From Planctomycetota bacterium (GTDB lineage: Bacteria > Planctomycetota > UBA1135 > UBA2386), in contig VGXW01000007.1 of the NCBI GenBank assembly GCA_016873195.1, positions 1 through 41,038 on the forward strand: 41,038 bases of DNA, read 5' to 3'. The notes under the pieces are model-generated. The model saw only the letters and a list, made by a program, of their open reading frames with translations, made no database searches and was not told the origin of the DNA. Positions 14,954 to 23,622 of this stretch are shown here, in pieces. The translations under genes and the position numbers were made by a program. Within the stretch, counting starts at the first letter, position 1. Each line of letters begins with the position of its first letter.

Positions 14954-16066
14954 TCACAGCGGGAAATGGCCGACGGCGCCGCCGCCGCCGCCCTGGGCCA
15001 GCCACTCGCGCAGTTCCTGCCGTTGCTCCAGCAGCTGCGGCGACAGGTTCATCGTGACGTCGTCGAACAAGGTGTCGGGCTCGGGCATCGGCCGCCCTTC
15101 GGCCTCGTGCACGGCCTGCGCGATGGCGGCCTTGGCGCCCTCGAAGCACTGCTGCTCGAAGGCCTCGGTCCAGAGGTTCTTGTGCTTCAGGTAGAGCTGG
15201 AAGCGCACGATCGGATCCTTCTGCCGCCAGGCCTCGTAGGCCTGGGGATCGCGGTACCGCGCGGCGTCGTCCGAGCTGCTGTGCGAGGCCATGCGGTGCG
15301 TCAGCGTCTCGACCAGCGTCGGTCCCTCGCCCTTGCGCGCGCGGTCGACCGCCTCCTTGCAGACGCGGTAGACGGCGAGCACGTCGTTGCCGTCGACGCG
15401 CACGCCGGGCATGCCGTAGGCCTCGGCCTTGACGGCCATCGTCTCGCTCGCGGTCTGCCTGCCGCTCGGCACCGAGATCGCGTAGCCGTTGTTCTCGCAG
15501 ACGAACACGACCGGCGCCTTGTAGACGCCCGCGAAGTTGAGGCCGGTGTGGAAGTCGTTGCTGCTGGTGCCGCCGTCGCCGCAGAACGTCATGAACACGG
15601 TGTCGTCGCCGCGCATGCGCGCCGCCATGCCGGCACCGGCGGCCTGCGTCAGCTGCGTTCCGATCGGCGAGCTGACCGAGAAGAAGTTCGCCTCGCGGAA
15701 GCTGTAGTGCACCGGCATCTGCCGGCCCTTGCTCGTGTCGCCGGAGTTGCCGAACCACTCGCTGACGATGCGATCGAGCGGCACGCCGCGCAGCAGCAGG
15801 ATGCCGGGCTGGCGGTAGGCCGGGAACAGCCAGTCGCTGTCCTGCAGCGCGTAGGCGGCGCCGAGGTGGCTCGCCTCCTGGCCCGTCGACTGCAGGTAGA
15901 AGCCGATGCGGCCCTGGCGCTGCAGCGCGAGCCCGCGTTCGTCGAGCGCGCGCGTCTGCACCATCAGCCGGTAGAGCTTCTGCAGCTCCGGGCCGGGCAG
16001 GTTCGGGTCCTTGCCCTTCTGGGCCTTGCCGTCCGGGGCGAGGATCGAGAGCGGTTCGGAGCTCAT
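14954..16066 (-). CDS. 2-oxo acid dehydrogenase E1 alpha subunit (first copy)
   Basis: A 370-residue ThDP-dependent alpha subunit with the full motif GDGGTSSNDFHTG to CENNGYAIS. The substrate-loop residues are HSSSDDAARYRDP, and GRQMPVHYSFREANFF lies before them. The ATG overlaps the stop of lipA (ATGA at 16063-16066), so it is translationally coupled to lipoyl synthase. It is related to but clearly diverged from the second E1 alpha (11322-12479). It ends in a glycine run (GGGGGAVGHFPL), while the paralogue ends GAFPL, so the last residues are conserved. Normal length. It is probably the main partner of E1 beta, 62 bp downstream. Confidence 0.9.
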   Translation of the reverse strand: MSSEPLSILAPDGKAQKGKDPNLPGPELQKLYRLMVQTRALDERGLALQRQGRIGFYLQSTGQEASHLGAAYALQDSDWLFPAYRQPGILLLRGVPLDRIVSEWFGNSGDTSKGRQMPVHYSFREANFFSVSSPIGTQLTQAAGAGMAARMRGDDTVFMTFCGDGGTSSNDFHTGLNFAGVYKAPVVFVCENNGYAISVPSGRQTASETMAVKAEAYGMPGVRVDGNDVLAVYRVCKEAVDRARKGEGPTLVETLTHRMASHSSSDDAARYRDPQAYEAWRQKDPIVRFQLYLKHKNLWTEAFEQQCFEGAKAAIAQAVHEAEGRPMPEPDTLFDDVTMNLSPQLLEQRQELREWLAQGGGGGAVGHFPL

Positions 16067-17034
16067 GCGGGGTCGGGGGGCGTGGGCGGTGCCGCACCGC
16101 GCGCGGCGTCGGTGCCGCGGCGCCGGCGGATCGCGGCGGCGAGGAAGTACTCGGCGGCCTTGTAGCTGGACCGCACGAGCGGTCCGGAGGCGACGTAGAG
16201 GAAACCCTTCTTGTGCGCGCGGCGCTCGAGCGCGGCGAACCGCGCCGGCGTGACGTGCTCGCGCACGGGCAGGTGCAGCAGCGTCGGCCGCAGGTACTGG
16301 CCGAACGTGACGACGTCGACCCCGTGCTCGCGCAGGTCGTCCATCGCCTGGTCGATCTCGCGCTCGCTCTCACCGAGGCCGAGCATCAGCGACGACTTGG
16401 TCACGACGTCGGGCCGCAGGCGCCTGGCCGTGCGCAAGGTCTGCAGCGAGCGAGCGTAGCTGCAGCGGTGGTCGCGCACGCGCGGGGTCAGCCGCAGCAC
16501 GGTCTCGACGTTGTGCGCGTAGACGTCGGGCGCCGCCGCGAGCACGGTCGCAACCTGCCGTTCGGTCGCCGCCGGGTCGTCGGCGAGGAAGTCGCCGACC
16601 AGCGCCTCGACGAGGATGTCGGGCTGCCGCAGTTTGATCGCGCGGATCACCTCCGCGACGTGCGCGCTGCCGCCGTCGGGCAGATCGTCGCGGTCGACCA
16701 TCGTCAGCACGACGTAGCGCAGCCCCATGGCGACGCAGCTCTCGGCGACCTTGCCGGGCTCGTCGGGGTCCACCGGGTTGCCGCGGCTGTGCGTCTTCAC
16801 CGCGCAGAACCGGCAGCCGCGCGTGCAGGTGTCGCCGAGCACCATGAACGTCGCCGTGCCCCCGGCCCAGCACTCACCCATGTTGGGGCAGCGCGCTTCC
16901 TCGCAGACCGTGTGCAGCTGCCGCTCGTGCAGCACCTTCTCCACGCGCGCGACCGTGGGCCCCGAGGGGATCGGGACCTTGAGCCAGCCGGGCTTCTGGC
17001 CGGGCGTGATGCGTCTGGAGTGGACGGAGGACAT
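16063..17034 (-). CDS. lipA: Lipoyl synthase
   Basis: A 323-residue radical-SAM enzyme that inserts two sulphurs into protein-bound octanoyl groups to make lipoyl cofactors, here needed by the adjacent E2. Both [4Fe-4S] signatures are present: the auxiliary cluster Cys44, Cys49 and Cys55 (CEEARCPNMGEC) and the radical-SAM Cys70, Cys74 and Cys77 (CTRGCRFC). The C-terminal SSYKAAEYF contains the serine that ligates the auxiliary cluster. ATG 17034 is the first start and has no clear ribosome site. It is the first gene of the minus-strand operon and overlaps the E1 alpha start by 4 nt. The C-terminal 30 residues are an Arg/Pro-rich tail. Confidence 0.96.
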   Translation of the reverse strand: MSSVHSRRITPGQKPGWLKVPIPSGPTVARVEKVLHERQLHTVCEEARCPNMGECWAGGTATFMVLGDTCTRGCRFCAVKTHSRGNPVDPDEPGKVAESCVAMGLRYVVLTMVDRDDLPDGGSAHVAEVIRAIKLRQPDILVEALVGDFLADDPAATERQVATVLAAAPDVYAHNVETVLRLTPRVRDHRCSYARSLQTLRTARRLRPDVVTKSSLMLGLGESEREIDQAMDDLREHGVDVVTFGQYLRPTLLHLPVREHVTPARFAALERRAHKKGFLYVASGPLVRSSYKAAEYFLAAAIRRRRGTDAARGAAPPTPPDPA

Positions 17035-17072
17035 GGGGAGCAGTTCGTAGGCGGCTGCGTGCGAGGGCGGGG

Positions 17073-17102
17073 AAGATAGAGTCCGAGGCGAGCGTGTGCC
17101 AA
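17073..17102 (-). promoter_or_regulatory. Predicted promoter of the lipA-2-oxo acid dehydrogenase operon
   Basis: On the minus strand, -35 TTGGCA (17097-17102) and -10 TATCTT (17073-17078) are 18 bp apart. This would start a leader of about 30 nt before the lipA ATG. The -10 hexamer is the same as at abiEi. Confidence 0.45.
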
Positions 17103-17105
17103 TTG

Positions 17106-17121
17106 GATACTGCGGAGTATC
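17106..17121. promoter_or_regulatory. 16-bp inverted repeat upstream of the lipA promoter
   Basis: GATACT-GCGG-AGTATC is a perfect 6-bp inverted repeat, unusually AT-rich for this genome. It sits 3 bp upstream of the predicted -35 box. It could be a regulator-binding site; its partner protein is unknown. Confidence 0.35.
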
Positions 17122-17183
17122 TGACAGCCGATGACCCCACGTGCCAGGGGTTGACCCCCACTGCGGGCCGTTCCGTGGGGCCG

Positions 17184-18284
17184 CTACTGCTGCTGCTGCT
17201 GCGGCGCCTGGATGCCGAGTTTCTCGCGCAGCGCGTCGACGACGCCCTGGTCCTTGACGAGGTCCAGCATCAGGTCGTCGAAGCCCATGCCGAGCCAGCG
17301 CACGCAGCGCTCGAGCATGTAGGACACGGGGCTGTGCGGCTCGGTCGCGCGCAGGAACTTGATCACGCCCTGCACCGCGCGCGCCGCGTCGTCGCGGCTC
17401 TGGATCGACCCGGGCACCGCCGGCGCGCGCGCCGCGCCGCCGCCCGGCGCGCCGGACCCCGCGTCGGCCGTGGCTTCGGCGCCCGCCTCACCGGCCTGCA
17501 TGCCGCCGCCCTGCTGCATCTCGGTCCGCAGCAGTTCGAGCAGTTCGCCGAGTTTGCCGAGGCCCGGCGCTTCGCCTTCGGGGAACACCGAGGCAGCGGC
17601 CGCCTCGAGCTGCTGCAGCCGCTCGAGGCAGCCGCCCGCCGCCGCCGCGACCTTGTCGCGCGCGTCGATCGGCGCGCCGGCCACCGCCGCGGTCCACGCG
17701 TCCGGCGTCGTCAGCTGCGCCTCGACGAGCCGCGCGTACTCGGTCGGGTTGGCCTGGTAGGCGCGCTGCACGCGCCGCGCGTCGAGCAGGTCGCCGAACG
17801 TCAGCATCCTGCCGTCCCTGCCCGCGAAACCGAGCGGCACCGTCGCCAGGGCCTGCTGCAGGTCGGCCGACGAACCGAGCCACACGAGCCACTTCGCGCG
17901 CAGGGCCGGGTTCGGCTCCGGATCCTCGCTCGACGGCGCGCCCGGGTGCAGCGTCGGCCAGAACGTGCCGAGCAGCCCCGCGGTGACCTCGAGCCCCCGG
18001 TCGAGCCCCTCGAGCCCGTGCTGGCGCACGAGCGCCTCGCACAGGTAGGCCGCGGCCTCGAGGTCCTTGCTGTGGCGCACGAGCAGCACCCGGCAGCCGT
18101 CGAGCACGTTCGGCCAGGCGATCTTGCGCGGCTCCGTGCCGGGCGGCAGGGTCAGGGGATCCTCCTGCCGGCGCTCCTGCCGGATCTTGTCCAGCGGGTG
18201 GTCGGTCAACTGCGCGAGGCGCAGGTCGATGCCCGAGGGTTTGTCGGGCGAGATCGGCTGCAGCAGCGTGGCGGCGTCGAGCAT
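17184..18284 (-). CDS. tssA: Type VI secretion system protein TssA (ImpA family)
   Basis: A 366-residue protein. The N-terminal ImpA domain (about 1-130) has the typical opening LLQPISPDKPSGIDLR and, later, WPNVLDGCRVLLVRHSKDLE and FWPTLHP. A middle helical region and a Gly/Ala/Pro linker (about 265-300) follow. The short C-terminal segment HSPVSYMLERCVRWLGM is the usual end of ImpA-type TssA. TssA recruits the baseplate and coordinates polymerisation of the sheath and tail tube. The gene is divergent from tssB across 141 bp, which suggests shared regulation. A predicted promoter puts the mRNA start at the ATG itself. The Gln-rich end (QAPQQQQQ) is a codon-repeat tail. Confidence 0.88.
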   Translation of the reverse strand: MLDAATLLQPISPDKPSGIDLRLAQLTDHPLDKIRQERRQEDPLTLPPGTEPRKIAWPNVLDGCRVLLVRHSKDLEAAAYLCEALVRQHGLEGLDRGLEVTAGLLGTFWPTLHPGAPSSEDPEPNPALRAKWLVWLGSSADLQQALATVPLGFAGRDGRMLTFGDLLDARRVQRAYQANPTEYARLVEAQLTTPDAWTAAVAGAPIDARDKVAAAAGGCLERLQQLEAAAASVFPEGEAPGLGKLGELLELLRTEMQQGGGMQAGEAGAEATADAGSGAPGGGAARAPAVPGSIQSRDDAARAVQGVIKFLRATEPHSPVSYMLERCVRWLGMGFDDLMLDLVKDQGVVDALREKLGIQAPQQQQQ

Positions 18285-18290
18285 GGGGGC

Positions 18291-18319
18291 GTTCTATCCG
18301 CGGCCGCGGCGGGGCGAAA
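18291..18319 (-). promoter_or_regulatory. Predicted tssA promoter (leaderless)
   Basis: On the minus strand, TTTCGC (18314-18319), a 17-bp spacer and TAGAAC (18291-18296) end only 6 nt before the tssA ATG, so transcription would begin at or next to the start codon. The match to consensus is moderate. Confidence 0.3.
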
Positions 18320-18333
18320 CGGCGGCCTGGGCG

Positions 18334-18361
18334 TGGACACCTTCCCAGGTCGAGCTATCGT
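18334..18361 (+). promoter_or_regulatory. Predicted promoter of the tssB-tssH operon
   Basis: TGGACA (18334-18339), a 16-bp spacer and TATCGT (18356-18361) lie about 65 bp before the tssB ATG. It is back to back with the tssA promoter, so one regulator could control both arms. Confidence 0.4.
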
Positions 18362-18425
18362 AGCGATGCCATCGAGCCGAACCGCACCCCGCGGTTTCCC
18401 GTCCACGCACTGCAGGAGAACGGCC

Positions 18426-18938
18426 ATGTCGGAAAGCATCCAGAAGAAGAAAGAGCGGGTCCGCCCACCGCGCGTCCACCTGACCTGTGAGGTCGAGACG
18501 AACGGGGCGATGGTCCTGAAGGAACTGCCCTTCGTGTCGAGCGTGATCGCCGACCTCGCCGGCGACAAGAAGCGCGACAAGAAGCTGAAGGACCGCGAGT
18601 TCGCCACGGTCGACCGCGACAACTTCGACAGCGTGCTCGCCGGCATCGCGCCCGAGCTGAAGTTCCGCGCCGAGAACACCCTCGCGGGCGACGGCTCCGA
18701 ACTCGCGGTCGAGCTGAAGTTCGGCTCGCTGAAGGACTTCAGCCCCGAGCAGGTCGCGGCGCAGATCCCCGCGCTGAAGGCCCTGCTGGCGACGCGCGAG
18801 AAGCTCGTCGACCTGAAGAGCCGCGCCGACGGCAACGACCGCCTCGAAGAGCTGCTCGACGAGCTGCTGCAGAACGAGGAGCTGCGCAAGAAGGCCGGCG
18901 GCGCCCTGGGCGGCCCCGGCGAGGCACCGAAGCAGTGA
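18426..18938 (+). CDS. tssB: T6SS contractile sheath small subunit TssB
   Basis: A 170-residue TssB/VipA protein (ImpB). The start at 18426 has AGGAG 7 nt upstream. Family features are the conserved RVHLTCEVETNGA strand near residue 17, KELPFVSSVIADLAG, the charged stretch KKLKDREFATVDRDNFD and LKFGSLKDFSPEQVAAQIP. A Glu-rich C-terminal helix that wraps around TssC follows. With TssC it forms the cytoplasmic sheath whose contraction drives the Hcp tube outward. The basic N-terminal helix is the part that ClpV and TagJ contact in other systems. It is first in a seven-gene operon, 11 bp before tssC. Confidence 0.95.
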   Translation: MSESIQKKKERVRPPRVHLTCEVETNGAMVLKELPFVSSVIADLAGDKKRDKKLKDREFATVDRDNFDSVLAGIAPELKFRAENTLAGDGSELAVELKFGSLKDFSPEQVAAQIPALKALLATREKLVDLKSRADGNDRLEELLDELLQNEELRKKAGGALGGPGEAPKQ

Positions 18939-18949
18939 GGCGCTGACCC

Positions 18950-20434
18950 ATGACCAACGGCAAGCAGAAGAAGCAGGCGGCGGTCGCCGATTTCGTCAAG
19001 CTCGAGGGCCAGGACCTGATCGGCGAGATGCTGAGCACCGCGCGGCCGCGCGACGAGGTCGCGCGCGACCGCGTCAAGGACCTGCTCGACGAGTACGTCA
19101 AGCAGCTCAGCGCCGGCATGACGGTGCGCAAGGGCTTCACGCGCACGATCAACGAACACGTCGCGGCGATCGACCAGAAGCTGTCGAAGCAGCTCTCCGC
19201 GGTCATGCACCACGAGAAGTTCCAGAAGCTCGAGGCCTCCTGGCGCAGCCTGCACCGCTTCGTGATGGGCACCGAGACCGGCGAGAGCCAGAAGATCCAG
19301 GTGCTCGACGTCGGCAAGCGCGAACTGCTGCTCGACTTCCAGGCCGCCGCCGAGTTCACCGAGAGTGCCCTGTGGAAGAAGATCTACCAGGGCGGCTTCG
19401 GCCTCGCGGGCGCCGACCCGACCGGCATGCTGGTCGCCGACTTCGAGTTCGACAAGGGACCGGTCGACATCGAACTGCTGACGCACCTGTCCGAGGTGGC
19501 GTCGGGCGCGCACGCGCCGCTGCTGACCGCGGCGGGCCCCGGCATGTTCGGCATGGACAGCCTCGCCGAGATGCCCAACCCGCGCGACCTCGCGAAGATC
19601 TTCGACAAGAACAACCCCGAGAACACCAAGTGGCTGTCGTTCCGCGACAGCGAGGACGCGCGCTACGTCGGCCTGTGCGTGCCGCACGTGCTCGCGCGCG
19701 CGCCGTACGGCGAGGGCAACAAGATCGACGCGTTCGACTTCCGCGAGGACGTCGACGGCGAGACCCACGAGAAGTACCTGTGGGGCAACGCCGCCTACGC
19801 GTTCGCGAACCGCATCACCGATGCGTTCGCCAAGCACCACTGGTGCGTCGCGATCCGCGGCTACGAGGGCGGCGGCAAGGTCGAGAACCTGCCGATCCAC
19901 ACCTTCAACAACCGCGAGGGTGGTCTCGGCGCCAAGTGCCCGACCGAGGTGCTGATCCCGGACGACCGCGAGGCGGAACTGTCGCAGCTCGGCTTCATCC
20001 CGCTCGTCAACTACAAGAACACCGACTTCGCGGTGTTCTTCGGCGCGAGCTCGGCGCAGAAGCCGAAGAACTACACGGACAAGGACGCCAGCGCGAACGC
20101 GTTCCTGTCGGCCCAGCTGCCCTACCTGTTCGCCGTGAGCCGCATCGCGCACTACCTGAAGGTGATCTGCCGCGACAAGATCGGCTCGTTCACCACGCGC
20201 GACGAGTGCCAGAAGTTCCTGAACAACTGGATCTCGCAGTACGTGCTGCTCAACGACGAGGCGACCCAGGAGCAGAAGGCGAAGTACCCGCTGCGCGAGG
20301 CCCAGGTCGAGGTCGTCGAGGACAAGGCGCGGCCCGGCAGCTACCAGGCCGTCGCGCACCTGAAGCCGCACTTCCAGCTCGACAAGCTGCACGTGGCGCT
20401 GAAGCTCGTCGCCAAGCTGCCGACGCGCGGCTGA
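18950..20434 (+). CDS. tssC: T6SS contractile sheath large subunit TssC
   Basis: A 494-residue TssC/VipB (ImpC) protein of normal length. Recognisable segments are KFQKLEASWRSLHRFVMGTE, KKIYQGGFGLAGADPTGMLVG-like (here MLVA) and APLLTAAGPGMFGMDS. Also visible are LSFRDSEDARYVGLCVPHVL, LWGNAAYAFANRITDAF and the C-terminal AQLPYLFAVSRIAHYLKV and NNWISQYVL, all strongly conserved in sheath subunits. It co-assembles with TssB. The GAGG overlapping the tssB stop can serve as ribosome site. It is 48 bp before tagJ. Confidence 0.97.
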   Translation: MTNGKQKKQAAVADFVKLEGQDLIGEMLSTARPRDEVARDRVKDLLDEYVKQLSAGMTVRKGFTRTINEHVAAIDQKLSKQLSAVMHHEKFQKLEASWRSLHRFVMGTETGESQKIQVLDVGKRELLLDFQAAAEFTESALWKKIYQGGFGLAGADPTGMLVADFEFDKGPVDIELLTHLSEVASGAHAPLLTAAGPGMFGMDSLAEMPNPRDLAKIFDKNNPENTKWLSFRDSEDARYVGLCVPHVLARAPYGEGNKIDAFDFREDVDGETHEKYLWGNAAYAFANRITDAFAKHHWCVAIRGYEGGGKVENLPIHTFNNREGGLGAKCPTEVLIPDDREAELSQLGFIPLVNYKNTDFAVFFGASSAQKPKNYTDKDASANAFLSAQLPYLFAVSRIAHYLKVICRDKIGSFTTRDECQKFLNNWISQYVLLNDEATQEQKAKYPLREAQVEVVEDKARPGSYQAVAHLKPHFQLDKLHVALKLVAKLPTRG

Positions 20435-20482
20435 CCGGGGCGCCGGCGCGGTCCCGCCGGGACCGCGCCGCGCCAGACGCCC

Positions 20483-21271
20483 ATGGAAGCCATCCAGCTG
20501 TTCCAGCAGTCGCGGCTCGACGACGCGTTCGCGAGCCTCACCGCGGCGCTGCGGTCCGACCCGGCGAACGTCGACCTGCGCTACCACATGGCGGGCCTGC
20601 TCGCCTTCCGCGGCGAGTTCGACCGGGCGCTGCTGCACCTCGACTTCATCGCCGCCGAACGGCCCGAGCTGGCCGCCGCCGCGGCGATGTACGTGGCGTC
20701 GATCTCCGCCGAGGAGGAGCGCCGGCGCATGCACGGCGAGGGCCACGTGCCCGGCACCGACCCGCAGCACGAGGCCGCGATCCGCGCGCGCGTGCAGCTG
20801 CGCGCCTGCGCCGCGCGCGGCGACCTCGCCGGGGCGGCGGCCGCGGCCGCCGCGATCGCGGCCGAGCCGCCGGTCGCGGCGTCCGTCGACGGCGGCGCCG
20901 CCGCGCCGTTCCGGGACCTCGACGACGGGCTCGGCGGGCTGCTCGAGCTGTTCGTCGGCGGCCGCTGCCTGTGGCTGCCGTGCGCCGGCCTGCGCGCGCT
21001 GCGGTTCACGCCGCCGCGCGGGCTGCTCGACCTGCTGTGGGCGCAGTGCGCGGTCGAGACCGCGCAGGGCGGGCGCTACCACGCCCACGTGCCGGTGCTC
21101 TACGCGGGCACCGCGGGCCGCGCCGATCCGCAGGTGCGCTGCGGCCACAAGACCGAGTGGGTCGACGAGGCCGGCGCCGCGTTCCGCGGCTACGGCCAGC
21201 GCACGTTCCGCGCCGGCGACCGGGAGCTCGGCATCCTGGAACTGCGCGAAGTCCGCTTCGGTGCGGCCTAG
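20483..21271 (+). CDS. tagJ: T6SS accessory protein TagJ (ImpE family)
   Basis: A 262-residue ImpE-type protein. The N-terminal TPR-like helices are MEAIQLFQQSRLDDAFASL and DLRYHMAGLLAFRGEFDRAL, with an Ala-rich stretch in the middle. The C-terminal domain has FRDLDDGLGGLLELFVGGRCLWLP, LWAQCAVET and VPVLYAGTAG, as in ImpE proteins. TagJ binds the TssB N-terminus and is thought to help ClpV recognise contracted sheaths; it occurs in only part of T6SS lineages. The order tssB-tssC-tagJ-tssE-tssF-tssG-clpV is the classical imp order of those lineages. The reading frame is very GC-rich. Confidence 0.85.
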   Translation: MEAIQLFQQSRLDDAFASLTAALRSDPANVDLRYHMAGLLAFRGEFDRALLHLDFIAAERPELAAAAAMYVASISAEEERRRMHGEGHVPGTDPQHEAAIRARVQLRACAARGDLAGAAAAAAAIAAEPPVAASVDGGAAAPFRDLDDGLGGLLELFVGGRCLWLPCAGLRALRFTPPRGLLDLLWAQCAVETAQGGRYHAHVPVLYAGTAGRADPQVRCGHKTEWVDEAGAAFRGYGQRTFRAGDRELGILELREVRFGAA

Positions 21272-21283
21272 GCGCAGGGCGCG

Positions 21284-21790
21284 ATGGCCACCGTGCGGCA
21301 GGGCAGCGGGGAGTTCAAGGAAGTGCCGCCGTCGGTGATCGAGCGGCTCTGCGCCGGCGGGCAGGCCGCGCGCGGCGCGCTGGACCTGCGCGTCGACGTC
21401 GAGGCGATGCGCGCCGAGGTGCTCGAGCACGTGCAGGCGCTGCTGAACACGCGGCTCGCCGAGCCCGAGGGGCTCGAAGGGTTCCCCGAGTGCCGCCGGT
21501 CGCTGCTCGCCTACGGCGTGCCCGACCTCTCGTCCTACTTCCACGGCAGCCAGCAGGACGTGCAGAAGCTGCTCGCGGGCATCGAGCGCGCGATCCGGCT
21601 GTTCGAACCGCGCCTCGACCCGCAGAGCCTGAAGGTCGAGCGCGTGCGCGAGGCCGGCGACACGGGCCTGCAGCTGCGGCTGCGCATCCACGCGGTGCTG
21701 CGCGTGCACCCGTTCCGTTCCCAGGTCGTGTTCGACACGCGCATCGAGGTCGACACCGGCGCCGTGGTCGTGCAGGAGTCCGAAGCATGA
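21284..21790 (+). CDS. tssE: T6SS baseplate wedge protein TssE (gp25-like)
   Basis: A 168-residue protein homologous to phage T4 gp25. Conserved parts are the helix VLEHVQALLNTR, the loop CRRSLLAYGVPDLSSY and IERAIRLFEPRLDPQSLKV (the EPRL-type motif). The C-terminal strands end in HPFRSQVVFDTRIEVDTG. TssE sits in the baseplate and initiates sheath polymerisation. It starts 12 bp after tagJ, and its stop overlaps the tssF start (ATGA at 21787-21790). Confidence 0.92.
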   Translation: MATVRQGSGEFKEVPPSVIERLCAGGQAARGALDLRVDVEAMRAEVLEHVQALLNTRLAEPEGLEGFPECRRSLLAYGVPDLSSYFHGSQQDVQKLLAGIERAIRLFEPRLDPQSLKVERVREAGDTGLQLRLRIHAVLRVHPFRSQVVFDTRIEVDTGAVVVQESEA

Positions 21791-23622
21791 GGGACGAACG
21801 CATCCTGCCCTACTACGAGGCGGAGCTCGCCTGGGTGCGCAAGGCCGCCGAGGACTTCGCGCGGCGGTTCCCGGCGATCGCGGGCCGGCTCAAGCTCGAC
21901 AGCGTGCCGAGCCAGGATCCGCACGTCGAACGGCTGATCGAGGCGTTCGCGTTCGTCGCCGCGCGCATCCACCGGCGGCTCGACGACGAGTACCCGGAAC
22001 TCACCGACGCGCTGCTCGGCATCCTGTACCCGGAGTACCTGGCGCCGGTCCCCTCGGTGCGCATCGTGCAGTTCGACTGCGATCCGCAGCAGCTGCTGCT
22101 GCGCGACGGGCTCCTGATCCCGCGGCACAAGGAGCTGCTGACGAGGCCCGTCGACGGCATCCCGTGCCGGTTCCGCACCGTCTACCCGCTGCGGCTGTGG
22201 CCGCTGGTCGTCGAGGCGGTGGCGCTGCAGCCGGTCGGGGAGAAGGAACTGCGCGGCATCCCCCCGGCGCTGCGCGACGCGCCGAAGCCGCCGCGCGCGG
22301 CGCTGCGCATCGCGCTGCGCACGGCGGGCGGCGAGCCGCTCGCGGACTACGCGATCCCGTCGCTGATGTTCCACCTCGCCGAGGACCCCGTCGTCGCGCA
22401 CGCGCTGTTCGAGGCGCTGTTCCGGCGGCCGCTGGGTTTCCTCGTGCGGCTCGGCGCGCAGGCCGAGTTCCGGCCCGCGGGCGACATCCGACCGGTCGGC
22501 TTCGCACGCGCCGCCGGCCTGTTCGACTACACGAGCACCGGTGCGCTGGGCTACCGCCTGCTGGCCGAGTACTTCGCGTTCCCCGAGAAGTTCCTGTTCG
22601 CCGAGTTCGCGGGGCTGCAGCAGCTCGGCCGCGGCACCACCGAGTCCGCCGGCGAGATCGTCGTGCTGCTCGAGGACCCGCAACCGCAGCTCGAGGGCCG
22701 CCTCGGCAGGCAGCACCTGCGCCTCTCCTGCACGCCGGCGATCAACCTGTTCCGCATGGACGCGACGCCGATCGTGCTCGACCAGCGCCGCCACGAGTAC
22801 CCCGTCGTGCCCGACGACCGCGCGGTGCACCACTACGAGGTCCACTCGATCGAGTCGGTGCAGGCCGCCGAACCCGGCGTCGCGGAGACCGTCGACTTCC
22901 GGCCGTTCTTCGCGATCCGCCACGGCGATCCGGCCGGCGGCTTCCAGGCCTACTACCACACGCGCCGCGCGCAGGCCACGCAGGACGACGCCTCCGATGT
23001 CTGGCTGACGCTGGTCGACAGCAGCTTCGGGCCGGTCTCCCGCGGCCGGTTCGAGGTGCTGCACGTGCGCGCGCTGTGCAGCAACCGCGACCTGCCGTCG
23101 CGCCTGCAGTTCGGCGACCCCGCGGGCGACTTCACGGTCGAGGGCGCCGCCGCGGTGCGGGCGGTGCGCACGCTCGGCAATCCGTCGAAGGTGCTGCGGC
23201 CGAACCTGCGCGGCGAGTCGCGCTGGCGGCTCGTGTCGCACCTCGCGGTGAACCACCTGTCGCTGGGCGGGCCCGACGGCGACGGCCTGCGCGCGTTCCG
23301 CGAGGTGCTGAGCCTCTACGACTTCGCGAACGGCGCCGTGTCGCGGCAGCGCATCGAGGGCCTCGCCGGCATCGAGGCGGACCGCACGACGCGCATCCTG
23401 CCGGGCATCGGTCCCGTGCGCGGCATGCAGGTCACGCTGCAGTTCGACGAGGAGAAGTTCGCCGGCAGCAGCGCCTTCCTGTTCGCCTGCGTGCTCGAGG
23501 TCTTCCTCGGCCTCTACGCGACGATCAACTCCTTCGTGACCGTGCGCGCGCGCACGGTGCAGAACCCGAAGGAGTGGCTGAAGTGCTGGCCGCCGCGCAC
23601 CGGCGAGCGGCAGCTCCTGTGA
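21787..23622 (+). CDS. tssF: T6SS baseplate protein TssF (VasA/ImpG)
   Basis: A 611-residue protein. The start is the ATG that overlaps the tssE stop. The hallmark opening is ILPYYEAELAWVRKAAEDFA, then RRFPAIAGRLKLDS, DPHVERLIEAFAFVAARIHR and LDDEYPELTDALLGILYPEYL, which is diagnostic of TssF. The C-terminal part contains FEVFLGLYATINSFVTV-like sequence (here LEVFLGLYATINSF). With TssG, TssK and TssE it forms the baseplate wedge. The stop overlaps the tssG GTG start (GTGA). Normal length. Confidence 0.95.
   Translation: MRDERILPYYEAELAWVRKAAEDFARRFPAIAGRLKLDSVPSQDPHVERLIEAFAFVAARIHRRLDDEYPELTDALLGILYPEYLAPVPSVRIVQFDCDPQQLLLRDGLLIPRHKELLTRPVDGIPCRFRTVYPLRLWPLVVEAVALQPVGEKELRGIPPALRDAPKPPRAALRIALRTAGGEPLADYAIPSLMFHLAEDPVVAHALFEALFRRPLGFLVRLGAQAEFRPAGDIRPVGFARAAGLFDYTSTGALGYRLLAEYFAFPEKFLFAEFAGLQQLGRGTTESAGEIVVLLEDPQPQLEGRLGRQHLRLSCTPAINLFRMDATPIVLDQRRHEYPVVPDDRAVHHYEVHSIESVQAAEPGVAETVDFRPFFAIRHGDPAGGFQAYYHTRRAQATQDDASDVWLTLVDSSFGPVSRGRFEVLHVRALCSNRDLPSRLQFGDPAGDFTVEGAAAVRAVRTLGNPSKVLRPNLRGESRWRLVSHLAVNHLSLGGPDGDGLRAFREVLSLYDFANGAVSRQRIEGLAGIEADRTTRILPGIGPVRGMQVTLQFDEEKFAGSSAFLFACVLEVFLGLYATINSFVTVRARTVQNPKEWLKCWPPRTGERQLL

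Noticed and set aside
18206-21709. Minus-strand frame of 1167 codons opposite tssB-tssE
   Set aside because: Antisense shadow caused by GC-rich third positions; the plus strand holds recognisable T6SS genes throughout.
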